Shown: positions 40,201-48,091, counted from the first letter of the stretch. The stretch is DNA of 64,000 bases from Saprospiraceae bacterium (GCA_016715985.1 JADJXD010000001.1:4960001-5024000); one strand, 5' to 3'. Notes: generated from the sequence alone by a model not told the origin. A program made the numbers and translations.

Positions 40201-40987
40201 ATTGACGTTTACAGAATTTGATTTCGACTTTTCTGTAATTCCAATATGCGATAAAGAGGAATCTACCTTAGTCATACAAAATGCAACACATCCCGGACCA
40301 TTTTCTTTAACAATTTCAGGTAATCAATCAATTACTTTTTCAAGCCTTCCGTTCAGTATTGATGTAGCTTCCGGAGTCATGCTGGTTACTTTAAGTAACG
40401 TAGATAACTGTTCTTTAACCCGTACTATAGTATTTCCCGATAATTCAGCTCCGGATGTTAGTTTGTCCCAAAGCCTTCTGTCCAATGGAAATATTCAACT
40501 GAATCTGACTCCCGGTGATGATGTCCTTCAAAATATCATATGGACTCCGGCTGAAAATTTGAATTGTATTTCATGTTCTGATCCCGTTGTTTCGAATCCG
40601 CAGGATGGAGCAGTGTATACTGTAAGTTATGAATACATTATTGGTTGTGTTGACCAAAGAAATATAATACTAAATGTAGAAAAGAAATCTGAAATAATCC
40701 TTCCCAATATTTTTAATCCGAAATCGGGAGGCCCCAATCAATACTTTTTTGTTGTTCTGCCTGAAAATATGGATGCCATAGTTGGTTTTATGCGTATTTT
40801 TGACAGGTGGGGGGATATGGTTTTTGAAACAAAAGATACCCCGGCCAATCTTCCTTCTGCCGGTTGGGATGGCAAATTTAAAGGACAGGAAGTAGTGCCA
40901 GGCGTTTACGTTTATTATATCGAGATGGTCGTTCAGGGATCTACCATCCCGATTATTTTATCCGGCGATGTAACTATTGTGAGGTAA
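34226..40987 (+). CDS. Giant (2253 aa) T9SS type B surface protein made of three kinds of tandem repeat
   Basis: ATG 34226 is chosen; a TTG two codons upstream (34220) is also in frame. A long N-terminal stretch precedes the hydrophobic core (FVLLFIFYLFS) and cleavage near TFSQ. Residues about 50-230 form a jelly-roll-like domain. Next come three PKD/Ig-like repeats (about 305-560), then about eight units with NGISGxW and TFTPxxGQC motifs (to about 1285), then Cys-containing spacers, and five GCDSI-type repeats (about 1735-1995). The protein ends in a type B sorting domain (LPNIFNPKSGGPNQ, FDRWGDMVFETKD). It should be exported by T9SS and surface-held; adhesion or gliding support is inferred from the family. 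No enzyme motif was seen. Confidence 0.92.
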   Translation: MHICFLLKVYFKDVSLTSDFFQSILIKRFPFVLLFIFYLFSTSPTFSQFTIATSLPGCLPIASQVGTSCGGGTSFFMVNASNQMQVQNIDGEFCCAAGGDFNSYFEFQILDISHFTNVSFSLGYSAQLTGSNSFEDDSPGAPIFGCTNTIVDNSHDQMVFMYSLNGGPFVQDLYVHGTTVADFTGTWSVGPVNANTLTIRVYAANKATHEIFYFQNLVVTGTPKLNAGPDDIVCYPESADLNGVWTGVWTGGSGAIANPNVPVTTYTPAASEQGTTVTLTYTGSPSYPGCPTPSDQMNVTVIEGPTVDLPPNQTVCAGNMVNVVFSGTGTSYTWTNSNTSIGLGASGTGNIGFTTANVPSVQTAVITVTPQGACPGAPMMFTITVDPAPVVNNPGTVTGCSGQTINVNFNGTPGATFNWTNDNTSIGLGANGSGNISFTSAIAGGPVQSTITITPQLGTCPGTPINFLIISNPVPVVDPVTDVTICGGQNIVAFFNSSVFGTTFTWTNNNTNTGLPASGNGNINSPSANVGVTQVSQISVTPIAGGCPGVPVIFTVTVNPSVTPVFDQIPTLCQFSVPPPLNTTSNNGISGQWAPMTISTGLPITQTYTFTPTAGQCSTPASMTITVAANVTPQFSAIPDQCQFAIPPVLQNSSVNGISGSWNPSLISTSNTGTTLYTFTPDAGICSEPVSISVNVLPNITPTLSSFGPFCASETPVSLPGIQDGISGNWSGPGVSFNQFNPSAVGGGLYTLTFNPIGGQCANTNTTSVQVIANPTGNISGSPMLCPGECGTVNFNFVGGSGTFNINMNINVIGFNFNFPMLGVTNNTTLNICYQAGFPPFNASTNTLYIPPGTPQGTATLTLLNFTSTPAGNCGAGVVGNPAFISLTILPEPTATPASITVCDEDEDGQGIFDLTSVNNTVKNFIVANTVQWFTNATATIPVSGPTAFTASGGTIVYAAVSNPQGCTKIVPVSLLLTLPVSPAPDTYSSCIDGNLITLPSMVSGFNGNWSDINGNVLANQFNPSGLPAGQYTITFTPNPGQCARTVNTIVNIITSGPVPLATPILTGCVGESILSLPASPGGVTGIWSGSTFLAGTQFNTTNSGAGTFNLTFTPSAGAGCLESNTTTILVTPNLQIPLQILDPLCQTQTPFILPATTQGYSGMWVNNLHVFNNLFTPDLVPGTNINYTLIFDPMDVCVNPIEHVITVNAPVNITPIIFSDLCLSSDPLPLPATVDGYEGIWTINSITLTSVNPTDLGEGTFSATFTPAAGQCALPFNSTININSFTAGNDSDINLCRSDATIVNLNDYLSAGAANTGLWSSSSNVLISDPENFDLDELSSGLNVVVYIISDLQCGSDSAFVSIHLFEINNAGDDGLIPLCNDNLLNVDLTQNLESATPGGIWFNTDGLITDLTNPSSVDLTSLANGSYGFTYIISAGLCASDTSLTEVLISPVNSAGPDINTAICSGSTIDLFSLLNTNFTGGVFENVGAVGGLSGSVWNTTGINAGNYSFRYIAENISPCLSDTATININLADILTAGPDFAGAICEGAETNLFTLLDNTVSQGGTFYYQGSPVSDGLFTPTSQGQYLFQYEVGDGLTCPKDTSVLTLNLVSKTLSVLSGDVDFICGTNCTVLEINHSGGVGARIYLSAASQGGTSYQWTHNSTSGSIVSLFPCGKSDSQVPNFFRLPQDESYTITIDSIILAGNGCVFTEYNSIQLEVRSIPEVNINRQLCSGGTLVVGSDVYSVSNPTGSTQVPSQSPLVSCDTIYNVALTFQNASPTTLIREITCNDNFSVSVGNVVFNKANPAGTVNLQNQFGCDSIVDVQLTFSTFSSGNFTASTCDQTQTYNIGNQVFTFINPSGTVTLQGASVAGCDSIINVSVTYLSPSTGNFNFASCDENYFVIIGNTTFNRQNPTGMATLLGMSANGCDSLVNVSLSFLPVSQNSINIQTCDDNFILDVGGTVFNKINPAGMVRLAGSALNGCDSIINVVLTFTEFDFDFSVIPICDKEESTLVIQNATHPGPFSLTISGNQSITFSSLPFSIDVASGVMLVTLSNVDNCSLTRTIVFPDNSAPDVSLSQSLLSNGNIQLNLTPGDDVLQNIIWTPAENLNCISCSDPVVSNPQDGAVYTVSYEYIIGCVDQRNIILNVEKKSEIILPNIFNPKSGGPNQYFFVVLPENMDAIVGFMRIFDRWGDMVFETKDTPANLPSAGWDGKFKGQEVVPGVYVYYIEMVVQGSTIPIILSGDVTIVR
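35140..35905 (+). repeat. Three in-gene PKD/Ig-like repeats (~85 aa each)
   Basis: Three consecutive units (about 35140-35380, 35381-35640, 35641-35905) share the pattern TFxWTNxNTxxGLxAxGxGN and end in CPGxPxxFxI. They are clearly related at the protein level and diverged at the DNA level. Confidence 0.8.
39424..40211 (+). repeat. Five in-gene GCDSI-type repeats (~55 aa period)
   Basis: Five units spaced about 165 bp apart (starting near 39424, 39590, 39752, 39914 and 40081) each carry a CDxxFxxxVGxxVFNxxNPxG-like opening and a GCDSIxxVxLxF closing motif; the first is most divergent (SCDTI). The two Cys per unit suggest one disulphide per repeat. Confidence 0.85.
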
Positions 40988-41022
40988 AATTGTTTGTCTG
41001 ACTTACTCAGATTTTAAATTGC

Positions 41023-41925
41023 ATGCTTCAGATAGCATATTCTCCACTCTATAAATATCCTTTACCGGAAGGTCATCGCTTTCCGATGATAAAATATGAA
41101 CTGGTACCTGAACAATTATTATATGAAGGTACAATATCTCAGGAAAATATTTTTCACCCGGAATCTTTGGATGATGATTTGATAAAACTTACACACACTG
41201 CCGATTTTCTTCACAAATTGAATACACTCCAATTAAGTCCAAAAGAAATAAGAAACATAGGTTTCCCCATGTCTGAACTTCTGGTGCGAAGAGGTAAACA
41301 TATAGCAGGCGGCACTTATCAATGTGCACTTTTTGCAATGGAGCAAGGTGTATCTCTCAATATTGCGGGAGGAACCCACCATTCATTTGCAGATAGGGGA
41401 GAAGGCTTTTGTGTGTTTAATGACATAGCTATCGCAGCCAATATCTTGTTACATCAACATTTGGCAAAAAAAATTTTAATCATCGACCTGGATGTTCATC
41501 AGGGAAATGGAACTGCCAGTATTTTTAGAAATGAAAATCGGGTTTTTACATTTTCTATGCATGGTGAAAAAAATTATCCGGTCAGAAAAGAACAGTCAGA
41601 TTTGGATATTGGATTGCCTGACAAAACCGGCGACTCTTTCTATTTGAGTACAATTTATGATATTTTGCCATCATTGATTTCCAGCGTAAAACCGGATTTC
41701 GCTTTTTATCTTTCCGGAGTGGACATTTTGGGTACAGACAAATTGGGGCGGCTTGATGTCTCTCTTTATGGTTGCAAACAAAGAGATATGTTTGTTTTTG
41801 AATTATTACATAAAAATAACATCCCCGTTGCAGTGAGTATGGGTGGTGGATATTCTCCTAATATAGCAACTATCGTAGAAGCACATGCCAATACTTTTCG
41901 TTCAGCTTTTCGGGTATATGGCTAA
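41023..41925 (+). CDS. Histone-deacetylase-like zinc amidohydrolase
   Basis: The 300-aa protein matches bacterial HDAC-like deacetylases (AcuC/acetylpolyamine amidohydrolase superfamily). Key residues are in place: the tandem His pair H119-H120 in GGTHHSF, zinc ligands D157 and H159 in DLDVHQGNGT, and D239 in GTDKLGRL; the glycine-rich GGGYSPN is also present. The transition-state Tyr of eukaryotic HDACs would fall near this GGGY. It probably removes acyl groups from a small metabolite or protein lysine in the cytoplasm. It follows the T9SS gene by 35 bp, perhaps by read-through. Its stop codon is one base away from a repeat element. Confidence 0.9.
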   Translation: MLQIAYSPLYKYPLPEGHRFPMIKYELVPEQLLYEGTISQENIFHPESLDDDLIKLTHTADFLHKLNTLQLSPKEIRNIGFPMSELLVRRGKHIAGGTYQCALFAMEQGVSLNIAGGTHHSFADRGEGFCVFNDIAIAANILLHQHLAKKILIIDLDVHQGNGTASIFRNENRVFTFSMHGEKNYPVRKEQSDLDIGLPDKTGDSFYLSTIYDILPSLISSVKPDFAFYLSGVDILGTDKLGRLDVSLYGCKQRDMFVFELLHKNNIPVAVSMGGGYSPNIATIVEAHANTFRSAFRVYG

Positions 41926-41926
41926 T

Positions 41927-42083
41927 GCTATAGAAATGAAGAAAATATTTAATAAGACGAACTAGATTATTTCCAAAATCGAAAGGTAAAGTTGCAGATA
42001 TAGCATTATTTATTGTAAAGCTTTTCAACACTTATTTTGTAAATAAAATCAAGTTTTATTTGTATCGACTTCATCATTGTAGC
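41927..42083. repeat. MITE-like intergenic element, copy 1 (157 bp)
   Basis: The sequence aligns along its whole length with 43378-43533, sharing blocks such as CAAAATC, GCTTTTCAAC and ATCAAGTTTTATT. Its ends form an imperfect inverted repeat (GCTATAGAAATGAAG against the complement of CTTCATCATTGTAGC, 11 of 15 matching). It starts one base after the HDAC stop and ends one base before the stop of the convergent CoA-binding gene, so it makes up the whole spacer. Confidence 0.75.
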
Positions 42084-42084
42084 C

Positions 42085-42447
42085 TTAATATTGTCCTGTT
42101 CTCAATAGGACCAATGTACATGCATAGTCAGTTTTAATTCCCTTTGCTTTAGCCAAATGTTTTAATTCGGAATTTTCAGTGCCGGGATTAAAAATAATTC
42201 TTTTGGGTTGAAGACTGAGTATGTAGTCGTAATATTCCTTTTGATTATCAGGATTCAGGTACAGAGTGATAGTGTCCAGATTTTCTATATGTATTTTATC
42301 ATGTAGAATCTCATTTTCACCAATAAATCCTTTTCTTTTTCCAACCAGAACTGTTTCATGACCATTTTCTTCCAGCATTTTGGCAGCAACGAATGCATAT
42401 CTTGCAGGATTTGTTGTAGCTCCGAGAACAAGTGTTTTTTTTGACAT
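42085..42447 (-). CDS. CoA-binding-domain protein
   Basis: The 120-aa protein is a stand-alone CoA-binding Rossmann-like domain: an N-terminal nucleotide-binding strand-loop (KKTLVLGATTNPARYAF), the central VLVGKRKG strand, and a closing region FNPGTENSEL with a late Cys in DYACTLVLLR. The length is normal for this family, known as YccU-like in other bacteria. The cytoplasmic role is unclear; related proteins bind CoA or a nucleotide. It converges on the HDAC-like gene. Confidence 0.88.
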   Translation of the reverse strand: MSKKTLVLGATTNPARYAFVAAKMLEENGHETVLVGKRKGFIGENEILHDKIHIENLDTITLYLNPDNQKEYYDYILSLQPKRIIFNPGTENSELKHLAKAKGIKTDYACTLVLLRTGQY

Positions 42448-42520
42448 GGGTATCTTTAATAGTTATATTTGACATTTAATTTTATTCATGTCTCTGCAAA
42501 AGTAATCAATTTTGGCGATA

Positions 42521-42552
42521 AAAAAAGCCGGACAATTTTGGGTTGTCCGGCT
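42521..42552 (-). terminator. Rho-independent terminator for the duplicated-domain lipoprotein gene
   Basis: A perfect 10-bp stem (42526-42535 with 42543-42552, AGCCGGACAA) with a 7-base loop is followed on the minus strand by six T. It lies 23 bp after the stop codon of the gene at 42576-43262 and isolates it from the CoA-binding gene. Confidence 0.9.
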
Positions 42553-42575
42553 ACTATTAAATTTATCTGTATTTT

Positions 42576-43262
42576 TTAATTACAACTTTCTTTCAGAAGT
42601 TTGAGTTCTTCTCTGCTGTTAACAGTTACAATACTGCCGTCTTCCAATCTGAAATTTGTCGGAAATACCAATGTTGGTCTCTCTGTTGATCCGGGATTGT
42701 TTTTTCTCCAGTTTCTGATTGCTTCATGTAGGTCTCTTCTATCTGCACGTTCATCAATCAGGATTACTGTACCATCAGGTATTCTTACTGACATAGGAAA
42801 AACCGGCTTGAAGCATATTTTTGGTCTAACATTATGACCCAATGGGCCATTGTTTTCAAAGAAAGCTCTTCTGCAGGCAATTCTCAATTCTCTTTGTTGT
42901 ATCTGATTTTCAACCAGAATTAAATCACCTGCTTCGTTTATTACTTCGAATGGAAATGCAATTACTGGATGAGTGCGGACTCTGGGATTACTTCGTTTCC
43001 ATCTGTTGAAAGCCTGACGCATCTCTTCATAATTTGCGACACTTTTTGTTTCTCCATTTGGAAATGCAATCGTAACCGGGAAAACCAACTCATAACAACC
43101 AAACCGACCGGCATTTGTCGCTTCCTGTGTTCTGAAAACCAATTCTTCTGAAAATGTTTCAACCTCGGCTTCAGAAATTTCATCCGTTTTAGAGCACGAC
43201 GCTAATGAAAAACCCATCAAAAGAATGAATAACCATTGAATCTTAAAAATACTTCTGTTCAT
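42576..43262 (-). CDS. Lipoprotein with two copies of an unrecognised domain
   Basis: I do not recognise a named family. The 228-aa protein has a lipoprotein signal (MNRSIFKIQWLFILLMGFSLASC; Cys at 23). Two repeats follow, about residues 54-130 and 145-228. Each starts with Cys then VFP and a PxG turn, has a helix with a Trp and a basic patch (FNRWKRSNP in one, IRNWRKNNP in the other), continues with RTHP or TERP, then FPxxF...V, and ends near a Cys. The paired Cys suggest a disulphide per repeat. It should be anchored in the envelope. The terminator downstream and an element upstream make it a single-gene unit. Confidence 0.82.
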   Translation of the reverse strand: MNRSIFKIQWLFILLMGFSLASCSKTDEISEAEVETFSEELVFRTQEATNAGRFGCYELVFPVTIAFPNGETKSVANYEEMRQAFNRWKRSNPRVRTHPVIAFPFEVINEAGDLILVENQIQQRELRIACRRAFFENNGPLGHNVRPKICFKPVFPMSVRIPDGTVILIDERADRRDLHEAIRNWRKNNPGSTERPTLVFPTNFRLEDGSIVTVNSREELKLLKESCN

Positions 43263-43372
43263 GACTAATTTTTTTATTTGTTATCGAATAATACTTTAAG
43301 AAGTAATCTGTGATAATTTTGTACTCTGATTTTAAGATTTTTTTTCAGAAGAGCAAATAATTATTTAATTCA

Positions 43373-43538
43373 CTAGTGCTACAGGAATGAAGTAAGTACT
43401 TAATAAAACGTAGTATATTATTTTCAAAATCAAGGCGAAAAACGCAGACATAGCAGTAGCTATGGCGAGGCTTTTCAACGATGATATTGGGAATAAGATC
43501 AAGTTTTATTGGTATTTATTTTGTTCTTGTTGCACTAG
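43373..43538. repeat. MITE-like intergenic element, copy 2 (166 bp) in the 360-bp spacer before the sigma gene
   Basis: The outer ends form an imperfect 22-bp inverted repeat (43373-43394 with 43517-43538; 17 matches) starting CTAGTGCTACAGGAA and CTAGTGCAACAAGAA when read inward. The centre has a small hairpin, CATAGC-AGTA-GCTATG. Positions 43378-43533 align with the element at 41927. There is no ORF. The rest of the spacer (43263-43372 and 43539-43622) shows nothing I can name. Confidence 0.75.
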
Positions 43539-43622
43539 ATTACAAAAATTCTTATTTTTACTTATCCAACAGAACAATAGCGAAAGTAAATAAATAGTTG
43601 TTAAATCGATAAATTGAAATGA

Positions 43623-44195
43623 ATGACTGACGAACAATTGTGGAGTGAATTAATCAAGGGCAATCAAAAAGCGCTAGGTCAGATTTATGATTTGCATGCA
43701 GATTCACTGATCAGATACGGACGTAGATTCACAGATGATCTGACTGTAATTGAAGATTGTATTCATGATCTTTTTGTCAATATCTGGAAAAATAAATCCG
43801 GTCTGAGCATGACAAATTCTATTATAAAATATCTCTGTGTTGCACTCCGGAGAGATATTATCAGAAGGATCAATCAATCCCATTCGACTATCTCGACTGT
43901 TTCATTGGAAGATGTATCATTTAATTCTACAATCTCCGCTGAAGATATAATCATCAATGAAGAATCATCTGCCGAGGACGGAGTTAGACTTAAAAATGCA
44001 TTTAAAATTTTGAGTTCACGCCAAAAAGAAGCGGTGTATCTTAGGTATTATGAAGAATTGGATTACGAACAAATTTGTGAAATTATGGATATTAATTATC
44101 AATCTGTCCGTAATCTCATTTCAAAAGCCATCATTCAGATGCGTGAAAATTTTGCATTTTGGTTTACGTTTTTAATATTTCAGGGTGGCTTATGA
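43623..44195 (+). CDS. ECF-type RNA polymerase sigma factor (FecI-like)
   Basis: The 190-aa protein has a sigma-70 region 2 (about 12-80; EDCIHDLFVNIWKNK is the -10-recognition helix area) and a region 4 helix-turn-helix (about 128-180; LSSRQKEAVYLRYYEELDYEQICE). It lacks other sigma-70 regions, as ECF factors do. A FecR-like anti-sigma gene follows 47 bp later and a TonB receptor after that, the classic order of Bacteroidota surface-signalling loci. It would direct transcription of the receptor when released from the anti-sigma protein. Confidence 0.93.
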   Translation: MTDEQLWSELIKGNQKALGQIYDLHADSLIRYGRRFTDDLTVIEDCIHDLFVNIWKNKSGLSMTNSIIKYLCVALRRDIIRRINQSHSTISTVSLEDVSFNSTISAEDIIINEESSAEDGVRLKNAFKILSSRQKEAVYLRYYEELDYEQICEIMDINYQSVRNLISKAIIQMRENFAFWFTFLIFQGGL

Positions 44196-44242
44196 GTACA
44201 AATGTTTAATTATTAACTTATTAATTCAACAAACAGATAAGA

Positions 44243-45247
44243 ATGGAAATGAATGATACAAACGATTTTATAAATAAACTGGTAGAAAATACATCTTTTA
44301 TTCAATGGGTGAAATCGGAATTTGAAGAAAATGATGATTATTGGTCAGAATTTATTGACAGTCATGATGAACAATATGAAGAAATTAATCAGGCAATTAA
44401 AATTGTCAATAGTTTGAAGTTTGATGAAGTAGATGTAGCTGATCAGAAAAAGGTGATCTGGAACAGAATTGAAAATTCTATTCAGGAAGGGAATAAGAGT
44501 TCAGATAACGTGGTTGTCAAAAAAGGTCTTGTCAAAAACATTTACTTCAGATTTGCAACTTTGGCTGCGGCATGTATAGCTATTTTCTTTATTTTCAGAA
44601 ACACCGTTGAATCGGAGTATTACAAAAAAACCGGAATAGGGGAGCAGATCACTGTAATTTTGCCTGACCAGTCACAAGTAGTGTTAAATTCGATTTCATC
44701 TATTTCATATAACCCGGACAAATGGGAAAAAGAAAGAAAAGTAAAATTGGAAGGAGAAGCATTTTTTAAAGTCCAAAAAGGAGAAAAGTTTACGGTATTG
44801 ACTAAAGCTGGCAATGTTCAGGTTTTGGGAACTTCTTTTAATGTTTTTGTCAGAGAGAATGACTTTATTACCTCGTGCTTTACCGGTAGGGTCGGGGTTG
44901 AAGTACCCGATAGTCCGGAATTAATCTTACTGAACCCCGGCGAAAAAATGGAAAAGTATCATAATAAGGAACTTTCCAAGACTACTTTTTCGGTAGAGAA
45001 TGACCAGATAAACTGGACTTCAGGTGTTTTTAAATTTGATAAAGCAGCATTTGAAGAAGTAGTAGCAGAATTTGAGCGACAGTTTAATTATGATGTGATA
45101 ATTCCGGATGGCGTAGAACAAAGATTTTACACCGGATTTTTTAAGAATACAGATTTAAACGAAGCTTTGGAATCTATTGCCTGGCCGATGGGTTTGAAGT
45201 TTGAAGTGCAGGGTGATAAAATTTTGTTGACCGGTGAAACTAAATAA
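44243..45247 (+). CDS. FecR-family anti-sigma factor
   Basis: The 334-aa protein has an N-terminal cytoplasmic segment (1-98), one TM helix (about 101-118; ATLAAACIAIFFIF), a periplasmic FecR domain (about 128-230, with GEQITVILPDQSQVVLNS and KVKLEGEAFFKVQKGEKF) and a C-terminal STN-like DUF4974 domain (about 255-332; FDKAAFEEVVAEFERQF). It should hold the upstream sigma factor at the inner membrane and receive a signal from the N-terminal domain of the TonB receptor next to it. Confidence 0.94.
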   Translation: MEMNDTNDFINKLVENTSFIQWVKSEFEENDDYWSEFIDSHDEQYEEINQAIKIVNSLKFDEVDVADQKKVIWNRIENSIQEGNKSSDNVVVKKGLVKNIYFRFATLAAACIAIFFIFRNTVESEYYKKTGIGEQITVILPDQSQVVLNSISSISYNPDKWEKERKVKLEGEAFFKVQKGEKFTVLTKAGNVQVLGTSFNVFVRENDFITSCFTGRVGVEVPDSPELILLNPGEKMEKYHNKELSKTTFSVENDQINWTSGVFKFDKAAFEEVVAEFERQFNYDVIIPDGVEQRFYTGFFKNTDLNEALESIAWPMGLKFEVQGDKILLTGETK

Positions 45248-45329
45248 TTACAATTATTCTAAAATCTAAATTAATAAATATATCGTTATCAGGCTTTTAG
45301 AGCATAATTTTATTCAGTATGGTAAGCCG

Positions 45330-47978
45330 TTGAAGAATTGTAAGTCTTTGATGGCTTTTGTTGTTTGTATAATTTTTCAGTTTTGCAACCTTTCTGTTTC
45401 ATGCCAAAAAGATCTTGCAGTTTATAAAATAGACGTCGCTTCGGGAAGTAGTTATGGTTATCTGGTGGAAAAGCTGAAAACAACACATCGGGTGATGATA
45501 GCGTATGATAATGTGTTAAACCACAAAATTTTTAATAATAATGTAATCGTTCAGAGTGAAAATATCGATACATTAATTCTTAAGTTGGCCTGCCTTTTGA
45601 ATCTTGAGAGCAGAAAAGTTGCAGAAAAAGAATATCTGCTCAGAGAAAATTCCTCAGAAATTTCAGAATGGTCACAAATTTATATTGAGATTACCGATCA
45701 AAATACCGGACTACCTGCTCAGGATGTTCTGTTATCTGTTGATTCGACTGATTACTATGCCTTTACAGACAAGTTTGGAGTAGCCACTTTGAAATTGCCA
45801 TTACATCAGACACACAACAGATTAAGAACTAAAAGCTTCGATCATCAGGAAAATATTATTTCTATTGAAAAGGGAAAATACTATTACAACGTAAAATTAA
45901 CTTCTCAACCTATAACGATTCCATCCGTAAAAATTACAACGCCGAAGCAGGCAGTGCAAAATAATTTACAAAGCAATTCAGTCAAAGGTTCTGTAGCGGC
46001 TATCAGTATGATCAATAATTCATCTGCTTTTGGATTGGATGTTTTTCGGGCTATACAGATGTTTTCAGGGGTCAACGCGGTCAATGATGCTTCCGCTAAC
46101 TTACAGATCAGAGGAGGAGCTACAGAAGCCACTCTATTGATGCTGGATGGGATGCCCATCTACAAAGCGGATCACTTTTATGGTATCATTTCAGCTATAA
46201 ACGGACTCTATATTTCAGACTTCGTTTTATATAAAAATAACATTCCGGTAGAATTCGGAGGAAAAACTTCCGGTATGTTTCAGATGAACTCTAAAAGAGA
46301 TATTGAAAAGCCAAGCCTTGTATTGGATATTAATTCACTTTTTACCTCAGGTAAAGCCGAAATAGCTTTGGCTGAAAATATGGGAATTAAACTTGCGGGA
46401 AGGTACACTTACTCAGATCTGATTACAACCGGATTAAACAGCCTTGCTGAAAGGGACAATATTCCTTCTGAATTGCCGAATATGCCGGTTTTAAGTAATT
46501 TATTGCAGGTAAAACCTGTATTTAATTTTTATGATTTAAATGGAAGCATGTATTTTAATACAGGTTTGCATCGGTTCTCTTTGGATGGATTTATGAGTAA
46601 AGATAATTTTTTGGACAGCAGGTTAACCCGTTTCAGAACAAGTTTATTTACAGCCAATGAAGAGTTGTTTAAACAAACTAACCAATGGACTAATCAATCA
46701 TGGATATTGGCGCATCATTATAAAAGCGATAAATTTGAATTGAAATCCCGATTATATTATAGTGGATACAGCAATAATTACGGGATCTATTCACTGTTGA
46801 GACAACAAAGATTAGGGGAAGTCTTCATTGACACAGTAGATATTCAGAATGATAATATAATTTCAGATTTTGGATTTTCTACATCATACCAAAATTTTGA
46901 AAAAAAATTCAGCTTAGGTTTTGAAACGACCAAACACCAAAATGAACTGTACCTGGAGAATGCGTCTAATCCACTCCTTGAAATCAACAATGAAGGAATT
47001 CAATACAGCCTTTTTGGAGAAAAGGTACTGAATTTTTCAAATGGTAAATGGGAGATAAAACCTGCATTCCGATTTACATACCTTCCATCCATAAGCCGAC
47101 AATTGGTTTTGCCACAGATTTATACACATTATAAAATTTCTTCACATCTCCTTCTTAAAGCTTCGGCAGGAAGGCAAATGCAATACATACGTCTGTTGGA
47201 ACATGAAAATAATCTGGGGCAAAGTCAACAATTTTTTGCAATCAGTAATAATTCCAGTATTCCGTTGGGAATAGCAAGGAATTATATGGCCGGAGCAGTT
47301 ATGAAAGGTGGCAAACTAAGTTTTGATATTGAGTTTTATCGAAGAAATCTCAATGGAGCCATCACCCATGCATCCGTCAGACCCGGACTGAGAAACCCGC
47401 AGTCCAATCAAACATTTGCGGATTACAGGATATTCAACGGAGATTCGAAAACGATAGGAACCGATTTTTCAGTAGTTTATGACCAACCTTCTTTTTTCTC
47501 CATGATCAGTTACACGCTTTCCAAATCAGAAAACCGTTTCAGAGAAATATTCAATAATCAATATTTTCCTTCAAGCGAGGATAGCCGACATCAATTGAAA
47601 TGGGTCAATACCTACAAGTGGAAAAGCATGGAATTTTCCGGCAATTATATTGGTGCTTCGGGAAGGCCTTACCTTGATCTGACTTTATTGGATAATATCC
47701 GCGACAGATCCAATCTCAATATCAGCGAGTTTGTAAAAAATCTCGATGCATACAACAGAATTGATTTGGGCATTGCTTATCATTTATCACTTTTCGGATT
47801 CAAGTCCAAGATCGGTCTTTCTGTTTTTAATGTAACAAACCTCCGGAATGTAAAGTACAGACAATTTATATTCAGGATTCCCACCCAAAATAACAATGTG
47901 TTGAACACTGTCTTAGGTGCGGATGTGACCCAATTGGACCGCACATTCAATTTTAGTTTTACCATGCAGATAGAATAA
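45330..47978 (+). CDS. TonB-dependent receptor with N-terminal signalling domain
   Basis: A TTG start gives a complete signal peptide (MKNCKSLMAFVVCIIFQFCN... VSCQ); ATG 45351 is an alternative. Residues about 30-105 look like an STN domain (FDVxx-type start YKIDVASGSSYGYLVEKL), about 110-195 like a carboxypeptidase-regulatory-like beta domain, about 210-330 the plug (FSGVNAVNDASANLQIRGG, LLMLDGMPIY), and the rest a beta-barrel. The STN domain is what lets FecA-type receptors signal to FecR, so this gene completes a sigma/anti-sigma/receptor set with 43623 and 44243. The substrate is not evident; no siderophore or SusD-like gene is adjacent. Confidence 0.9.
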   Translation: MKNCKSLMAFVVCIIFQFCNLSVSCQKDLAVYKIDVASGSSYGYLVEKLKTTHRVMIAYDNVLNHKIFNNNVIVQSENIDTLILKLACLLNLESRKVAEKEYLLRENSSEISEWSQIYIEITDQNTGLPAQDVLLSVDSTDYYAFTDKFGVATLKLPLHQTHNRLRTKSFDHQENIISIEKGKYYYNVKLTSQPITIPSVKITTPKQAVQNNLQSNSVKGSVAAISMINNSSAFGLDVFRAIQMFSGVNAVNDASANLQIRGGATEATLLMLDGMPIYKADHFYGIISAINGLYISDFVLYKNNIPVEFGGKTSGMFQMNSKRDIEKPSLVLDINSLFTSGKAEIALAENMGIKLAGRYTYSDLITTGLNSLAERDNIPSELPNMPVLSNLLQVKPVFNFYDLNGSMYFNTGLHRFSLDGFMSKDNFLDSRLTRFRTSLFTANEELFKQTNQWTNQSWILAHHYKSDKFELKSRLYYSGYSNNYGIYSLLRQQRLGEVFIDTVDIQNDNIISDFGFSTSYQNFEKKFSLGFETTKHQNELYLENASNPLLEINNEGIQYSLFGEKVLNFSNGKWEIKPAFRFTYLPSISRQLVLPQIYTHYKISSHLLLKASAGRQMQYIRLLEHENNLGQSQQFFAISNNSSIPLGIARNYMAGAVMKGGKLSFDIEFYRRNLNGAITHASVRPGLRNPQSNQTFADYRIFNGDSKTIGTDFSVVYDQPSFFSMISYTLSKSENRFREIFNNQYFPSSEDSRHQLKWVNTYKWKSMEFSGNYIGASGRPYLDLTLLDNIRDRSNLNISEFVKNLDAYNRIDLGIAYHLSLFGFKSKIGLSVFNVTNLRNVKYRQFIFRIPTQNNNVLNTVLGADVTQLDRTFNFSFTMQIE

Positions 47979-48065
47979 GTTTATCCGAATCTGTGTTATT
48001 GAACAAAAACCATTAATTTTCAACCCATCGTTAAAAGTATGGAGTTATCAGTTTTTAGCACTCTT

Positions 48066-48091
48066 GCCTGCTCCGAAACCGGGTAGGCGTG
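48066..48091. repeat. Degenerate copy of the GC-rich intergenic repeat
   Basis: The segment starts GCCTGCTCCGAA and closely resembles 30069-30093, including the trailing GGG.AGG.GTG. It lies in the 460-bp spacer between the two TonB receptor genes. Confidence 0.6.

Noticed and set aside
39424..40211. Possible assembly-caused duplication inside the type B adhesin
   Set aside because: The five units differ throughout at DNA and protein level, so they are true diverged repeats.
43623..44195. A -7/-33 promoter directly before the first sigma gene
   Set aside because: No TAnnTTTG match was found in the 85 bp before the ATG.
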